A stretch of DNA of 8,563 nucleotides from Acidovorax sp. (GCA_030150585.1 JASLFM010000425.1:1-8563); one strand, 5' to 3'. Counted from the first letter of the stretch, positions 1-6,768 are shown. The notes: generated by a model from the letters alone, not told the origin. Translations and numbers: made by a program.

Positions 1-10
1 CTTGCCCCGC

Positions 11-29
11 AAGCGCTGCAGTGCTTTTT
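11..29 (+). terminator. Candidate intrinsic terminator of an upstream gene
   Basis: Bases 11-16 (aagcgc) can pair with 21-26 (gtgctt), including one G-U pair, around a tgca loop. A run of five T follows at 25-29. The stem is short and partly overlaps the T run, so it would be a weak terminator. It sits just before folD, where the end of an upstream plus-strand gene is expected. A second small hairpin, cttgc/gcaag at 1-5 and 9-13, overlaps it. Confidence 0.35.
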
Positions 30-32
30 GAC

Positions 33-41
33 TGGTACTTT
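33..41 (+). promoter_or_regulatory. Possible extended -10 element for folD
   Basis: TG-G-TACTTT at 33-41 resembles an extended -10 (TGnTATAAT, 4 of 6 in the hexamer). It lies about 7 bases before the folD ATG at 48, so transcription would begin at or next to the start codon. No Shine-Dalgarno-like sequence is present before that ATG, which fits a leaderless message. No good -35 is visible. This is a weak, inferred site. Confidence 0.2.
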
Positions 42-47
42 TCTGAC

Positions 48-905
48 ATGACTGCCCAACTCATCGACGGCAACGCCCTCTCCCGCCAACTGCGCGCCGA
101 CGTGGCGCTGCGCGCCCAAGCCCTGAAGGCGCGTGGCACCACGCCGGGCCTGGCCGTCGTGCTGGTCGGCGACAACCCCGCCAGCCAGGTCTACGTGCGC
201 AACAAGGTCAAGGCCTGCGAAGACAGCGGCCTGCACTCCGTGCTCGAAAAGTACGATGCGGGCATGACCGAGGCCGCGCTGCTCGCGCGCGTGGAGGCGC
301 TCAACAACGACCCCGCCATCCACGGCATCCTGGTGCAGCTGCCCCTGCCTGCCCACATTGATGCGCAGAAGGTGATTGAGGCCATCTCGCCCGCCAAGGA
401 CGTGGACGGCTTCCACATCGCCAGCGCCGGCGCGCTCATGACCGGCATGCCCGGCTTCTGGCCCTGCACGCCCTACGGCTGCATGAAGATGCTCGAGAGC
501 ATCGGCTACGACCTGCGTGGCAAGCACGCCGTAGTCATCGGCCGCAGCAACATCGTGGGCAAGCCCATGGCGCTGATGCTGCTGGGCAAGGACGCCACCG
601 TGACCATCTGCCACTCGCGCACGCCCGACCTCAAGGCCCAGACGCTACAGGCCGACGTGATCGTGGCCGCCGTGGGCAAACGCAACGTGCTCACGGCCGA
701 CATGGTCAAGCCTGGCGCTGTGGTGCTGGACGTGGGCATGAACCGCAATGACGAGGGCAAGCTCTGCGGCGATGTGGACTTCGACGGCGTGAAGGACGTC
801 GCCGGCTGGATCACCCCCGTGCCCGGCGGGGTCGGCCCCATGACCATTACGATGCTGCTGGTCAACACCCTGGAAGCAGCGGAACGCGCCGCCGCAAACG
901 CTTGA
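48..905 (+). CDS. folD: Bifunctional methylenetetrahydrofolate dehydrogenase/cyclohydrolase
   Basis: FolD oxidises 5,10-methylene-THF to methenyl-THF with NADP+ and hydrolyses that to 10-formyl-THF in the cytosol. It links serine/glycine-derived carbon to purine, thymidylate and formyl-Met synthesis. The 285-residue product matches the usual length of about 285-290. Visible signatures are the YVxxK motif with Y49 and catalytic K53, Q97 in VQLPLP, D120 in DVDGFH, PCTP at 139-142, the Rossmann nucleotide-binding stretch GRSNIVGKP at 165-173, LDVGMNR at 227-233, and TPVPGGVGPMT near the C-terminus (256-266). I chose the ATG at 48 because MTAQLIDG aligns with known N-termini. A GTG at 21 would add nine residues that overlap the candidate terminator and resemble nothing in the family. 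The next gene follows after 32 bases on the same strand. All key residues are present, and the assignment is secure. Confidence 0.97.
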   Translation: MTAQLIDGNALSRQLRADVALRAQALKARGTTPGLAVVLVGDNPASQVYVRNKVKACEDSGLHSVLEKYDAGMTEAALLARVEALNNDPAIHGILVQLPLPAHIDAQKVIEAISPAKDVDGFHIASAGALMTGMPGFWPCTPYGCMKMLESIGYDLRGKHAVVIGRSNIVGKPMALMLLGKDATVTICHSRTPDLKAQTLQADVIVAAVGKRNVLTADMVKPGAVVLDVGMNRNDEGKLCGDVDFDGVKDVAGWITPVPGGVGPMTITMLLVNTLEAAERAAANA

Positions 906-937
906 AACCTCTGCGCGCCAACGCCATCTGACCCGGC

Positions 938-2971
938 ATGAGCAATCCACTTCTCGACTTCAACGACCTGCCCCTGTTCGACCGCATCGCGCCCGCCGAT
1001 GTGGCCCCGGCGGTGGACGTCCTGCTGGCGCGCGCCAACGCGGCCCTCGAAACCGTGACGGAGCCCGGTTTCCCCGCCCAGTGGGATGCGATCGCCAAGG
1101 TGCTCGACGTCGCTACCGAGGAGCTGGGCCGTGCCTGGGGCGTCGTGAGCCACCTCAATAGCGTGGCCGACACCCCCGAGCTGCGCGCCGCCTACAACGA
1201 GGCCCTGCCGCGCGTGACCGAGTTCTGGACCCGCCTGGGCGCCGATGAGCGCTTGTACGCGAAGTACAAGGCCGTTGATGTCTCCACGCTCAACGCCGAG
1301 CAGCGCAGGGCCCACAGCAACGCCATCCGCAACTTCGTGCTCTCGGGTGCCGAGCTGCAGGGGGCAGCCAAGGCACGCTTCGCCCAGATCCAGGAGCGCC
1401 AGGCCGAGCTGCAGCAAAAATTCAGCGAAAACGCACTCGACGCGACCGACGCCTTCGCCTACTACGCGGGGCCTGATGAGGTGGATGGCCTGCCCGCCGA
1501 TGTGCTGCAGGCCACCCGCGCCGCCGCCGAAGCCGAGGGCAAACCGGGCCACAAGCTCACCCTCAAGATGCCCTGCTACCTGCCCGTGATGCAGTTCGCC
1601 CACAGCGGCGCGCTGCGCGAGCGGCTGTACCGCGCCTACGCCACGCGCGCCTCGGACCAGGCTGAGGGTGACGCCAAGCGCTTCGACAACACCGGGCTCA
1701 TCCAGGAAATCCTCGCACTGCGCAAGGAAGAGGCCGGGCTGCTAGGACACGCCAACTTCGCCGAGGTCTCCCTGGTGGCCAAGATGGCCGAGTCGCCCGC
1801 GCAGGTGATCACCTTTCTGCGCGATCTGGCCCGCCGTGCGCGCCCCTACGCCGAGAAGGACGTGGCCGACCTGCGTGCCCATGCGGCCGAACACCTTGGG
1901 CTGGCCGACCCGCAGCCCTGGGACTGGCCCTACATCTCCGAGCGGCTCAAGGAAGCGCGTTACGCCTTCAGCGAGCAGGAGGTCAAGCAGTATTTCACGG
2001 CGCCCAAGGTGCTCGCGGGCCTGTTCAAGATCATCGAGACGCTGTTCGAGGTGGCCATCCGGCGTGACAGCGCTCCCGTGTGGAATCCCGCCGTGGAGTT
2101 CTACCGCATCGAGCGCAATGGGCAGCTCGTGGGCCAGTTCTACCTCGATCAACCCGCGCGCACCGGCAAGCGTGGAGGCGCCTGGATGGACGACGCGCGC
2201 ACCCGCTGGTTGCGCCCCGACACAGGCCAACTGCAGACGCCCGTGGCGCACCTCGTATGCAACTTCGCCGATGGCAGCGCCGGCCGGCCGCCACTGCTCA
2301 CGCACGACGACGTGATCACGCTGTTCCACGAGTTCGGCCACGGCCTGCACCACATGCTCACCCAGGTGAACGAGCGCGACGTCTCGGGCATTGGCGGCGT
2401 GGAATGGGACGCCGTGGAACTGCCCAGCCAGTTCATGGAGAACTTCTGCTGGGAATGGGATGTGCTCAAGCACATGACGGCCCATGTGGAAACGGGTGAG
2501 CCCCTGCCCCGCACGCTCTACGACAAGATGATCGCAGCCAAGAACTTCCAGGCCGGCATGGGCACGCTGCGCCAGATCGAATTCGCGTTGTTCGACATGC
2601 TGCTGCACACCGAGCACGATCCCGCGCAGGATTTCATGCCGCTGCTGGACCGCGTGCGCCAGGAGGTGGCTGTGATTCAGCCGCCCGCCTTCAGCCGCAC
2701 GGCCCACACCTTCAGCCACATCTTCGCGGGCGGCTATGCGGCTGGCTACTACAGCTACAAGTGGGCCGAGGTCCTCTCGGCCGACGCCTACGCGGCTTTC
2801 GAGGAAACCGCCCTCCCCGACGGCACGCCCGATCCCGCCACCGGCCGCCGCTACCGTGAGACCATTCTCGAAGTGGGCGGTAGCCGCCCCGCCATGGAGT
2901 CGTTCAAGGCTTTCCGCGGCCGCGAACCCAGCCTGGACGCGCTGCTGCGCCACCAGGGCATGGCGAACTGA
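938..2971 (+). CDS. prlC: M3 family zinc metallopeptidase, oligopeptidase A type
   Basis: Cytosolic zinc endopeptidase that degrades short peptides, including cleaved signal peptides in the Escherichia coli homologue OpdA/PrlC. The product is 677 residues, close to the roughly 680 of that family. The zinc site is plain: HEFGH at 464-468 supplies two His ligands and the catalytic Glu465. The third ligand is Glu494 in the downstream motif VELPSQ. The C-terminal substrate-binding segment AGGYAAGYYSYKW is present, with Y600 and Y607 spaced as in thimet oligopeptidase. No signal peptide is seen, in keeping with a cytoplasmic enzyme. The start ATG at 938 gives MSNPLLDFNDLP, a typical N-terminus, but no clear Shine-Dalgarno precedes it. 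It lies 32 bases after folD and may be co-transcribed. The alternative within M3, dipeptidyl carboxypeptidase Dcp, is less likely because the zinc-site context (SGIxGVxWDAVELPSQFMEN) is OpdA-like. Confidence 0.93.
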   Translation: MSNPLLDFNDLPLFDRIAPADVAPAVDVLLARANAALETVTEPGFPAQWDAIAKVLDVATEELGRAWGVVSHLNSVADTPELRAAYNEALPRVTEFWTRLGADERLYAKYKAVDVSTLNAEQRRAHSNAIRNFVLSGAELQGAAKARFAQIQERQAELQQKFSENALDATDAFAYYAGPDEVDGLPADVLQATRAAAEAEGKPGHKLTLKMPCYLPVMQFAHSGALRERLYRAYATRASDQAEGDAKRFDNTGLIQEILALRKEEAGLLGHANFAEVSLVAKMAESPAQVITFLRDLARRARPYAEKDVADLRAHAAEHLGLADPQPWDWPYISERLKEARYAFSEQEVKQYFTAPKVLAGLFKIIETLFEVAIRRDSAPVWNPAVEFYRIERNGQLVGQFYLDQPARTGKRGGAWMDDARTRWLRPDTGQLQTPVAHLVCNFADGSAGRPPLLTHDDVITLFHEFGHGLHHMLTQVNERDVSGIGGVEWDAVELPSQFMENFCWEWDVLKHMTAHVETGEPLPRTLYDKMIAAKNFQAGMGTLRQIEFALFDMLLHTEHDPAQDFMPLLDRVRQEVAVIQPPAFSRTAHTFSHIFAGGYAAGYYSYKWAEVLSADAYAAFEETALPDGTPDPATGRRYRETILEVGGSRPAMESFKAFRGREPSLDALLRHQGMAN

Positions 2972-3004
2972 CCCATCCCCACATTCGCCAGAGAGGACTT
3001 TCCC

Positions 3005-3655
3005 ATGCGCAACCGCTCACCCTCCCCTGCCCTGTGGATCGCCGCTGCGCTGCTGGCCTGCACGGCCGCACAGGCCCAGCAGGTCTACCGCATCGTTGGT
3101 CCGGACGGCAAAGTGACCTTCTCGGACCGCGCCCCCGAAAACCCCAGCCAGAAGGCCCAGGCCGTGCGCGAAGGGGGCGGCTCGCCTGCGGCCAGCGGCA
3201 ATGCCGCACTGCCTTACGAGCTGCGCCAGGTCGCCACGCGCTTTCCCGTCACGCTCTACACGGGCAACGACTGCGCACCCTGCGCCAGCGCGCGCAACCT
3301 GCTCACGGGCCGGGGCATTCCGTTCACCGAGCGCACAGTGAACACCAACGAGGACATCGAGGCGCTCAAGCGCATCTCGGGCAATGCGAGCCTGCCATTC
3401 GGCACGATTGGCGGCCAGCAGCTGCTCGGGTTCTCGGACACGGAATGGACGCAGTACCTCGACGCGGCCGGCTATCCCAAGCAATCCCAGTTGCCCGCCA
3501 ACTACCGCCGCCCGCCCGCAACGCCGCTCGTGGCTGTGGTGGAAAAGGGCACTCCAGCCGATGCCAGCCAGCCCCCCGCCGCGCCACGCCCGGCACCGGC
3601 CCCCGCGCCTGCATCGCCCTCCACGCCCAGCAATCCGGCGGGCATTACGTTCTGA
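3005..3655 (+). CDS. Exported DUF4124-glutaredoxin domain protein
   Basis: A 216-residue protein with a signal peptide: basic start, hydrophobic stretch about 9-20, and an AQA cleavage site after residue 24. A DUF4124-type segment follows (about 25-44, QVYRIVGPDGKVTFSDRAP), then a glutaredoxin-like fold at about 80-157. The redox motif is C90-A-P-C93. The presumed cis-proline is P131 in SLPFGTI, followed by the GGQQLLGF glutathione-site-like turn. The C-terminal 45 or so residues are Pro/Ala-rich and probably disordered. It is probably a periplasmic or outer-membrane-facing thiol-disulfide protein, with no substrate visible from sequence. The start is supported by AGAGAGGA at 2990-2997, seven bases before the ATG. 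It lies 33 bases after the peptidase, and its stop abuts the stop of the convergent gene. The fold assignment is firm and the role is unknown. Confidence 0.88.
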   Translation: MRNRSPSPALWIAAALLACTAAQAQQVYRIVGPDGKVTFSDRAPENPSQKAQAVREGGGSPAASGNAALPYELRQVATRFPVTLYTGNDCAPCASARNLLTGRGIPFTERTVNTNEDIEALKRISGNASLPFGTIGGQQLLGFSDTEWTQYLDAAGYPKQSQLPANYRRPPATPLVAVVEKGTPADASQPPAAPRPAPAPAPASPSTPSNPAGITF

Positions 3656-4270
3656 TCAATCGCCGGGCAGTTCTGCGGGATCGGCTTCCTCGGCGCTTGC
3701 GGAAAAGCCGCTCCGAAGCGGCACCCCGGCCCATCCGGCCAGCAACGGGCCCAGCCAGTGGCGCTCTTGCGGGCTGTGCAGGCCCTCGAAAGCCAAGTCC
3801 TTGCGCTGGCCCTCGGGCGTGCGCCACTCCACGAAAGTGACCCAGTCCCCGGGGCTGCCGCGCGGCGCACTCGGGCCAGGCGGCGTGTGCTGCTGCGCCA
3901 CGCCAAGGATGAGGCTGCGCGGAATCTCCAGCGATTGGGTGCCAAAGACCGACACCTTGCGCACGGCGATCATGCCCTGGCCCAGCACGTACTCGGCACG
4001 CGCCCAGAGCATGCGGTCCAGCACATAGACACCGGCCAGCGCCGCCCCACCTGGCACCAGCACCAGAAAAATCCAGCCCACCAGCGTGAGGCCACCGCCC
4101 CACGCCAGCCAGACTGCGCCGCCCAGGCCGGCCACCACGAGCGCCAAGCCTGCCGCGATGAGCACGCCACGCAAAGCCCCGCCACGCACCGCGTAGCAGA
4201 GCCGCTCGCCCCCTTGCCCGTCGGCTTCGCGCGTCCAATACAGGGGCGGTTTCGGCGAAGGGATGGGCAT
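3656..4270 (-). CDS. Conserved-looking two-helix membrane protein, possible PH-like domain
   Basis: A 204-residue protein that I do not recognise by name. It has a short polar N-terminus and two closely spaced transmembrane helices at about 34-57 and 61-84. A soluble C-terminal part (about 90-204) contains GMIAVRKVSVFG followed by LEIPRSLILGVAQQ. That pattern of short beta strands then 'IPxxxIxGV' recalls membrane-linked bacterial PH-like or YcxB-like domains, but this is only an inference from the pattern. The start is well supported: GGAGG (minus strand, 4276-4280) lies five bases upstream of the ATG. The gene begins 17 bases after the rpiA stop on the same strand, so it is probably co-transcribed with rpiA. 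Its stop directly touches the stop of the convergent glutaredoxin gene. It is probably real, given the RBS, the helices and the tight packing. The function is unknown. Confidence 0.8.
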   Translation of the reverse strand: MPIPSPKPPLYWTREADGQGGERLCYAVRGGALRGVLIAAGLALVVAGLGGAVWLAWGGGLTLVGWIFLVLVPGGAALAGVYVLDRMLWARAEYVLGQGMIAVRKVSVFGTQSLEIPRSLILGVAQQHTPPGPSAPRGSPGDWVTFVEWRTPEGQRKDLAFEGLHSPQERHWLGPLLAGWAGVPLRSGFSASAEEADPAELPGD

Positions 4271-4287
4271 GAAAGCCTCCGATCAAA

Positions 4288-4983
4288 TCAATAGTGGATG
4301 GTGCGTACACCGCCTGCGGTGCCCAACAGGCACACGGCTGCCTTCTGGTGGGCGAACACGCCCACGGTGACCACGCCGGGCCACTGGTTCACTTCGGACT
4401 CGAAGGCCAACGGATCAGCGATGGACAGACCGCGCACGTCCAGGATGTGCTGACCATTGTCGGTCACGAGCGGCTGGCCGTCCTTCAAGCGCAGCGTGGC
4501 CTGGCCACCCATCGCGGCGAAGCGGCGCGCGATTTGCTGGGCGGCCATGGGAATCACCTCCACGGGCAGCGGAAAGCGACCCAGCGCCTCCACCAGCTTG
4601 GACTCATCGGCAATGCAGACGAAGCGCTGCGCCAGCGCCGCCACGATCTTCTCGCGCGTGAGCGCGGCACCACCGCCCTTGACCATGTAGCCGCGTCCAT
4701 CGATCTCGTCAGCGCCATCGATGTAGACCGACAGCGATTCCACCGCGTTCGCGTCGAACACCGGAATGCCCAGCGCCTGCAGGCGCTGCGTGCTCGCCAC
4801 CGAACTGGACACCGCCCCACGGATGCGGTCCTTCATGGAGGCCAGCGCGTCGATGAACTTGTTGACCGTGGAGCCGGTGCCCACGCCCACGATCTCGCCG
4901 GGCACCACGTACTGCAGCGCAGCCTGGCCCACGAGGGCCTTGAGTTCGTCTTGGGACAGAGAAGGGGAAACAGGTGTCGTCAT
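4288..4983 (-). CDS. rpiA: Ribose-5-phosphate isomerase A
   Basis: RpiA interconverts ribose-5-phosphate and ribulose-5-phosphate in the non-oxidative pentose phosphate pathway, supplying PRPP for nucleotides. The 231-residue product is slightly longer than the 219 residues of the E. coli enzyme because of an N-terminal extension of about eight residues. Family motifs are intact: the phosphate-binding loop GVGTGSTVNKFI at 33-44, DGADEID at 89-95 (D89 and D92), and KGGGAALTREK at 102-112 with K102 and the catalytic base E111. These have the same spacing as D81, D84, K94 and E103 in E. coli. The start codon at 4981-4983 has no Shine-Dalgarno; the bases before it read as a run of C. It is divergent from pyrD across 35 bases and is followed after 17 bases by the small membrane protein gene. 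Confidence 0.96.
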   Translation of the reverse strand: MTTPVSPSLSQDELKALVGQAALQYVVPGEIVGVGTGSTVNKFIDALASMKDRIRGAVSSSVASTQRLQALGIPVFDANAVESLSVYIDGADEIDGRGYMVKGGGAALTREKIVAALAQRFVCIADESKLVEALGRFPLPVEVIPMAAQQIARRFAAMGGQATLRLKDGQPLVTDNGQHILDVRGLSIADPLAFESEVNQWPGVVTVGVFAHQKAAVCLLGTAGGVRTIHY

Positions 4984-5018
4984 GGGGGAAAATCGGAAGT
5001 AACTGCCGAATTATCCCC
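4984..5018. promoter_or_regulatory. Divergent rpiA/pyrD intergenic promoter region
   Basis: Only 35 bases separate the two start codons. The promoters must therefore overlap each other and reach into the opposite coding sequences. On the minus strand GATAAT (5010-5015) matches a -10 element at 5 of 6 positions and would give an rpiA leader of about 20 bases. No good -35 accompanies it. I see no convincing -10 for pyrD and no Shine-Dalgarno for either gene. The two starts sit in mirrored arms, catgggg (4981-4987) and ccccatg (5015-5021). That is partly a trivial result of two ATG codons flanked by G and C runs. Confidence 0.5.
5010..5015 (-). promoter_or_regulatory. Candidate -10 element of rpiA
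   Basis: GATAAT on the minus strand differs from TATAAT at one position and stands out in very GC-rich DNA. Transcription would start near 5003, about 20 bases upstream of the rpiA ATG. The best -35 at 18-base spacing (TGCGTA, 5034-5039, inside pyrD) is poor, so the promoter may be weak or activator-dependent, or the match may be chance. Confidence 0.3.
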
Positions 5019-6083
5019 ATGTCCCTGATCCCCTACGCATTCACTCGCCCCTTCCTCTTCGGCATGGACGCCGAAGCCGCCCACGAATTCACCATGGACA
5101 TGCTGGCGCGCGGTCAGCGCACGCCTCTGCAGTGGGCCTGGTGCAACGAAACCGTGGACGACCCCATCAGCCTGGCGGGCCTTACCTTCCCCAACCGCGT
5201 AGGCCTGGCAGCAGGCCTGGACAAGAACGCACGCTGCATCGACGCGCTGGGTGCCATGGGCTTTGGCTTTGTCGAGGTCGGCACCGTCACGCCCAAGGGG
5301 CAGCCCGGCAACCCCAAGCCGCGCATGTTCCGCATCCCCGAGAAGAACGCGCTCATCAACCGCCTGGGCTTCAACAACGAGGGACTCGACGCGTTCCTGC
5401 GCAACGTGCAGCAGGCGCGCTTTCGCCACCAGCCGCGCAAGCATCCCATGCTGCTGGGCCTGAACATCGGCAAGAACGCAGCCACGCCCATCGAAGAGGC
5501 CACGCGCGACTACCTGGCCTGCCTGGACGGCGTGTACCCCCACGCCGACTACGTGACGGTGAACATCAGCTCGCCCAACACGCAGAACCTGCGCGCGTTG
5601 CAAAGCGATGCGGCGCTGGACGCGCTGCTCGCCGCCATTGCGCAGCGGCGCGAGCAGCTGGCACAGCAGCAAGGGCGGCGTGTGCCCATGTTCGTGAAGA
5701 TCGCGCCCGACCTCGACGAAGCGCAGGTCGCCGTGATCGCGGCCACCCTGCAGCGCCACGGCATGGACGGTGTGATCGCCACCAACACGACCATCGGCCG
5801 CGATGCCGTGAAAGGCCTGCGCCACGCCGAGGAGACGGGTGGCCTGAGCGGCGCACCGGTGTACGAGGCCAGCAACCGCGTGATCGCGCAACTGCGCGCC
5901 GCGCTGGGCAGTGGCTTTCCCATCATCGGCGTGGGCGGCATCCTGAGCGCCCAGGACGCCGTGGGCAAGATCCGTGCAGGTGCGGACGCGGTGCAGATCT
6001 ACACGGGCCTGATCTACCAGGGCCCAGCGCTCGTGGCCCAGGCAGCGCGGGCCATCCAGGCCGAAATCACCAACCGCCGCTGA
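5019..6083 (+). CDS. pyrD: Dihydroorotate dehydrogenase (quinone), class 2
   Basis: PyrD oxidises dihydroorotate to orotate using FMN and passes electrons to membrane quinone, the fourth step of de novo UMP synthesis. The 354-residue product has the class 2 N-terminal helix region (PYAFTRPFLFGMDAEAAHEF, about 5-24) that docks the enzyme to the inner membrane. Other signatures are AAGLDKN at 64-70 with K69, NRLGFNN at 114-120, VNISSPNT at 181-188 with the class 2 catalytic Ser185, VKIAPD at 226-231 with K227, ATNTT at 254-258, and the FMN phosphate loop GVGGI (304-308) with QIYTG (326-330). I chose the ATG at 5019 because an upstream in-frame start at 4974 would add 15 unrelated residues and lie inside rpiA. 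No Shine-Dalgarno is visible. The gene is convergent with the yqjK-like gene, with two bases between the stops. Confidence 0.96.
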   Translation: MSLIPYAFTRPFLFGMDAEAAHEFTMDMLARGQRTPLQWAWCNETVDDPISLAGLTFPNRVGLAAGLDKNARCIDALGAMGFGFVEVGTVTPKGQPGNPKPRMFRIPEKNALINRLGFNNEGLDAFLRNVQQARFRHQPRKHPMLLGLNIGKNAATPIEEATRDYLACLDGVYPHADYVTVNISSPNTQNLRALQSDAALDALLAAIAQRREQLAQQQGRRVPMFVKIAPDLDEAQVAVIAATLQRHGMDGVIATNTTIGRDAVKGLRHAEETGGLSGAPVYEASNRVIAQLRAALGSGFPIIGVGGILSAQDAVGKIRAGADAVQIYTGLIYQGPALVAQAARAIQAEITNRR

Positions 6084-6094
6084 CCTCAGCGGCG
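6075..6094. terminator. Palindrome spanning both convergent stop codons
   Basis: Nine-base arms cgccgctga (6075-6083) and tcagcggcg (6086-6094) are perfect inverted repeats separated by two bases. They contain the stop codons of pyrD and of the minus-strand yqjK-like gene. As RNA from either strand this gives an eight-pair GC-rich hairpin with a four-base loop. It lacks a T run, so it is not a canonical intrinsic terminator. It could block 3' decay or aid bidirectional termination. Part of the symmetry arises because both proteins end in Arg-Arg encoded by the same codons. Confidence 0.35.
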
Positions 6095-6376
6095 CGCACG
6101 CAGCACCAGCGGCAGCAGCACGCCGGCCCAGCGCAGCAGGCGGCGCGGGCCTGCGACCAGCGCGGCACCCGCCGCAGCGGCCAGTACGCCAGGGTGCTCG
6201 CGCGCGAAAACAGCGGCCTTCGCCAGCCAGGGCGCGTCCTGCAGCCCCGCCCCCTCCGCAGCGGCAGCCTGCGCCGCCAGCTTTTGGCGCGCCACGCGGC
6301 GCGCACGCAGCCGCTCACGTTGGGCGGCAATGCGGTCGAGCACAGCCTGCTGCTCGGGGCTCGGAGGATGAATCAC
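6086..6376 (-). CDS. Small YqjK-like membrane-associated protein
   Basis: A 96-residue protein and the third gene of the yqjD-yqjE-like operon. Residues about 8-40 form a charged, Arg/Gln-rich helix (PEQQAVLDRIAAQRERLRARR). Then come a hydrophobic Ala-rich segment at about 62-76, a basic break (GPRRLLRW, 76-83) and a second hydrophobic stretch to the Arg-Arg C-terminus. This order resembles E. coli YqjK: a basic N-terminal helix, a hydrophobic middle after a 'HP' turn, then RWARR. The operon position is also the same. Sequence identity looks low, so I give no gene symbol. The GTG start at 6374-6376 overlaps the yqjE-like stop in a GTGA, and it has a strong AAGGAG five bases upstream, indicating translational coupling. 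Its stop lies in the palindrome shared with pyrD. Function is unknown. Confidence 0.75.
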   Translation of the reverse strand: MIHPPSPEQQAVLDRIAAQRERLRARRVARQKLAAQAAAAEGAGLQDAPWLAKAAVFAREHPGVLAAAAGAALVAGPRRLLRWAGVLLPLVLRARR

Positions 6377-6768
6377 AGCCGCTCCTTCACTTCATGCCAA
6401 TCATGGGCGAGTTCCCTGCGCGTGAGCGCAAAGCCGTTGCCCACCTGGCGCAGCACGGACAGCAGCGCGGCCAACGCCGCGCCCCAGGCCAGCAACCACA
6501 CGGCGGCCACCATCCAGGCCACGAGCGCACGGTGCGGGGAATCCCAGAACTGCACGAGCACAGCCAACGAGAGCAGCAACAGCGCCACCACCAGCAGGCC
6601 GCCCACGGCCAGCGTGAGCAGCAGCGCGCGCAGCAGGTGCCGCCGCTGGTCGCGCCATTCGAGCCGCGCGAGCGCCACGCGGTCGTCGAGCGCAATGGCC
6701 CCCTCGATGACCGCGGCCCGCCAGCGGGCCACGAAGGCATCGAGGCCTAGCAGAGACAGCCAATTCAT
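6373..6768 (-). CDS. YqjE-type phage-holin-family membrane protein
   Basis: A 131-residue inner-membrane protein of the family usually annotated as 'phage holin family protein' or YqjE (Phage_holin_3_6 type). Despite the name it is a chromosomal gene, not phage lysis. The N-terminus is a short amphipathic helix (MNWLSLLGLDAFVARW), followed by the charged segment DDRVALARLEWRDQRRHL. Two long helices at about 46-73 and 80-104 come next, then a charged tail (TRRELAHDWHEVKERL). The start at 6768 is supported by GAGGTG at 6777-6782 on the minus strand, eight bases away. A longer in-frame reading back to 7038 would run through the yqjD-like gene in another frame and is not credible. It starts 28 bases after the DUF883 gene and overlaps the next gene by four bases. 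Its role may be envelope stress or stationary phase, by analogy with E. coli yqjDEK. Confidence 0.85.
   Translation of the reverse strand: MNWLSLLGLDAFVARWRAAVIEGAIALDDRVALARLEWRDQRRHLLRALLLTLAVGGLLVVALLLLSLAVLVQFWDSPHRALVAWMVAAVWLLAWGAALAALLSVLRQVGNGFALTRRELAHDWHEVKERL
6382..6387 (-). promoter_or_regulatory. Shine-Dalgarno deciding the GTG start of the yqjK-like gene
   Basis: AAGGAG on the minus strand lies five bases upstream of the GTG at 6374-6376, inside the last codons of the yqjE-like gene. It is the strongest ribosome site in the window. It settles the GTG as the start of the 96-residue protein, since there is no nearby ATG in frame. Confidence 0.75.

Noticed and set aside
21..47. 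Longer folD starting at a GTG at 21
   Set aside because: The nine extra residues do not fit the family N-terminus and overlap a terminator-like hairpin. The ATG at 48 gives the usual length.
506..1603. Long minus-strand open frame (365 codons) opposite folD and the peptidase
   Set aside because: It spans two real genes and their gap on the opposite strand and has no family features.
1742..2953. Long minus-strand open frame (403 codons) opposite the M3 peptidase
   Set aside because: It is a shadow of the peptidase gene, whose zinc site and family residues are intact. The antisense translation shows no recognisable motif.
4974..5018. Longer pyrD starting inside rpiA
   Set aside because: The 15 extra residues are not part of the class 2 membrane-docking helix and would overlap the divergent rpiA start.
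4980..5891. Minus-strand open frame (303 codons) opposite pyrD
   Set aside because: It is antisense to a fully conserved enzyme and is composed mainly of Val, Ala, Gly, His and Gln with no motif.
6373..6768. Prophage lysis cassette suggested by the holin-like gene
   Set aside because: No endolysin, spanin or other phage genes are nearby. The DUF883-YqjE context is the common chromosomal arrangement.
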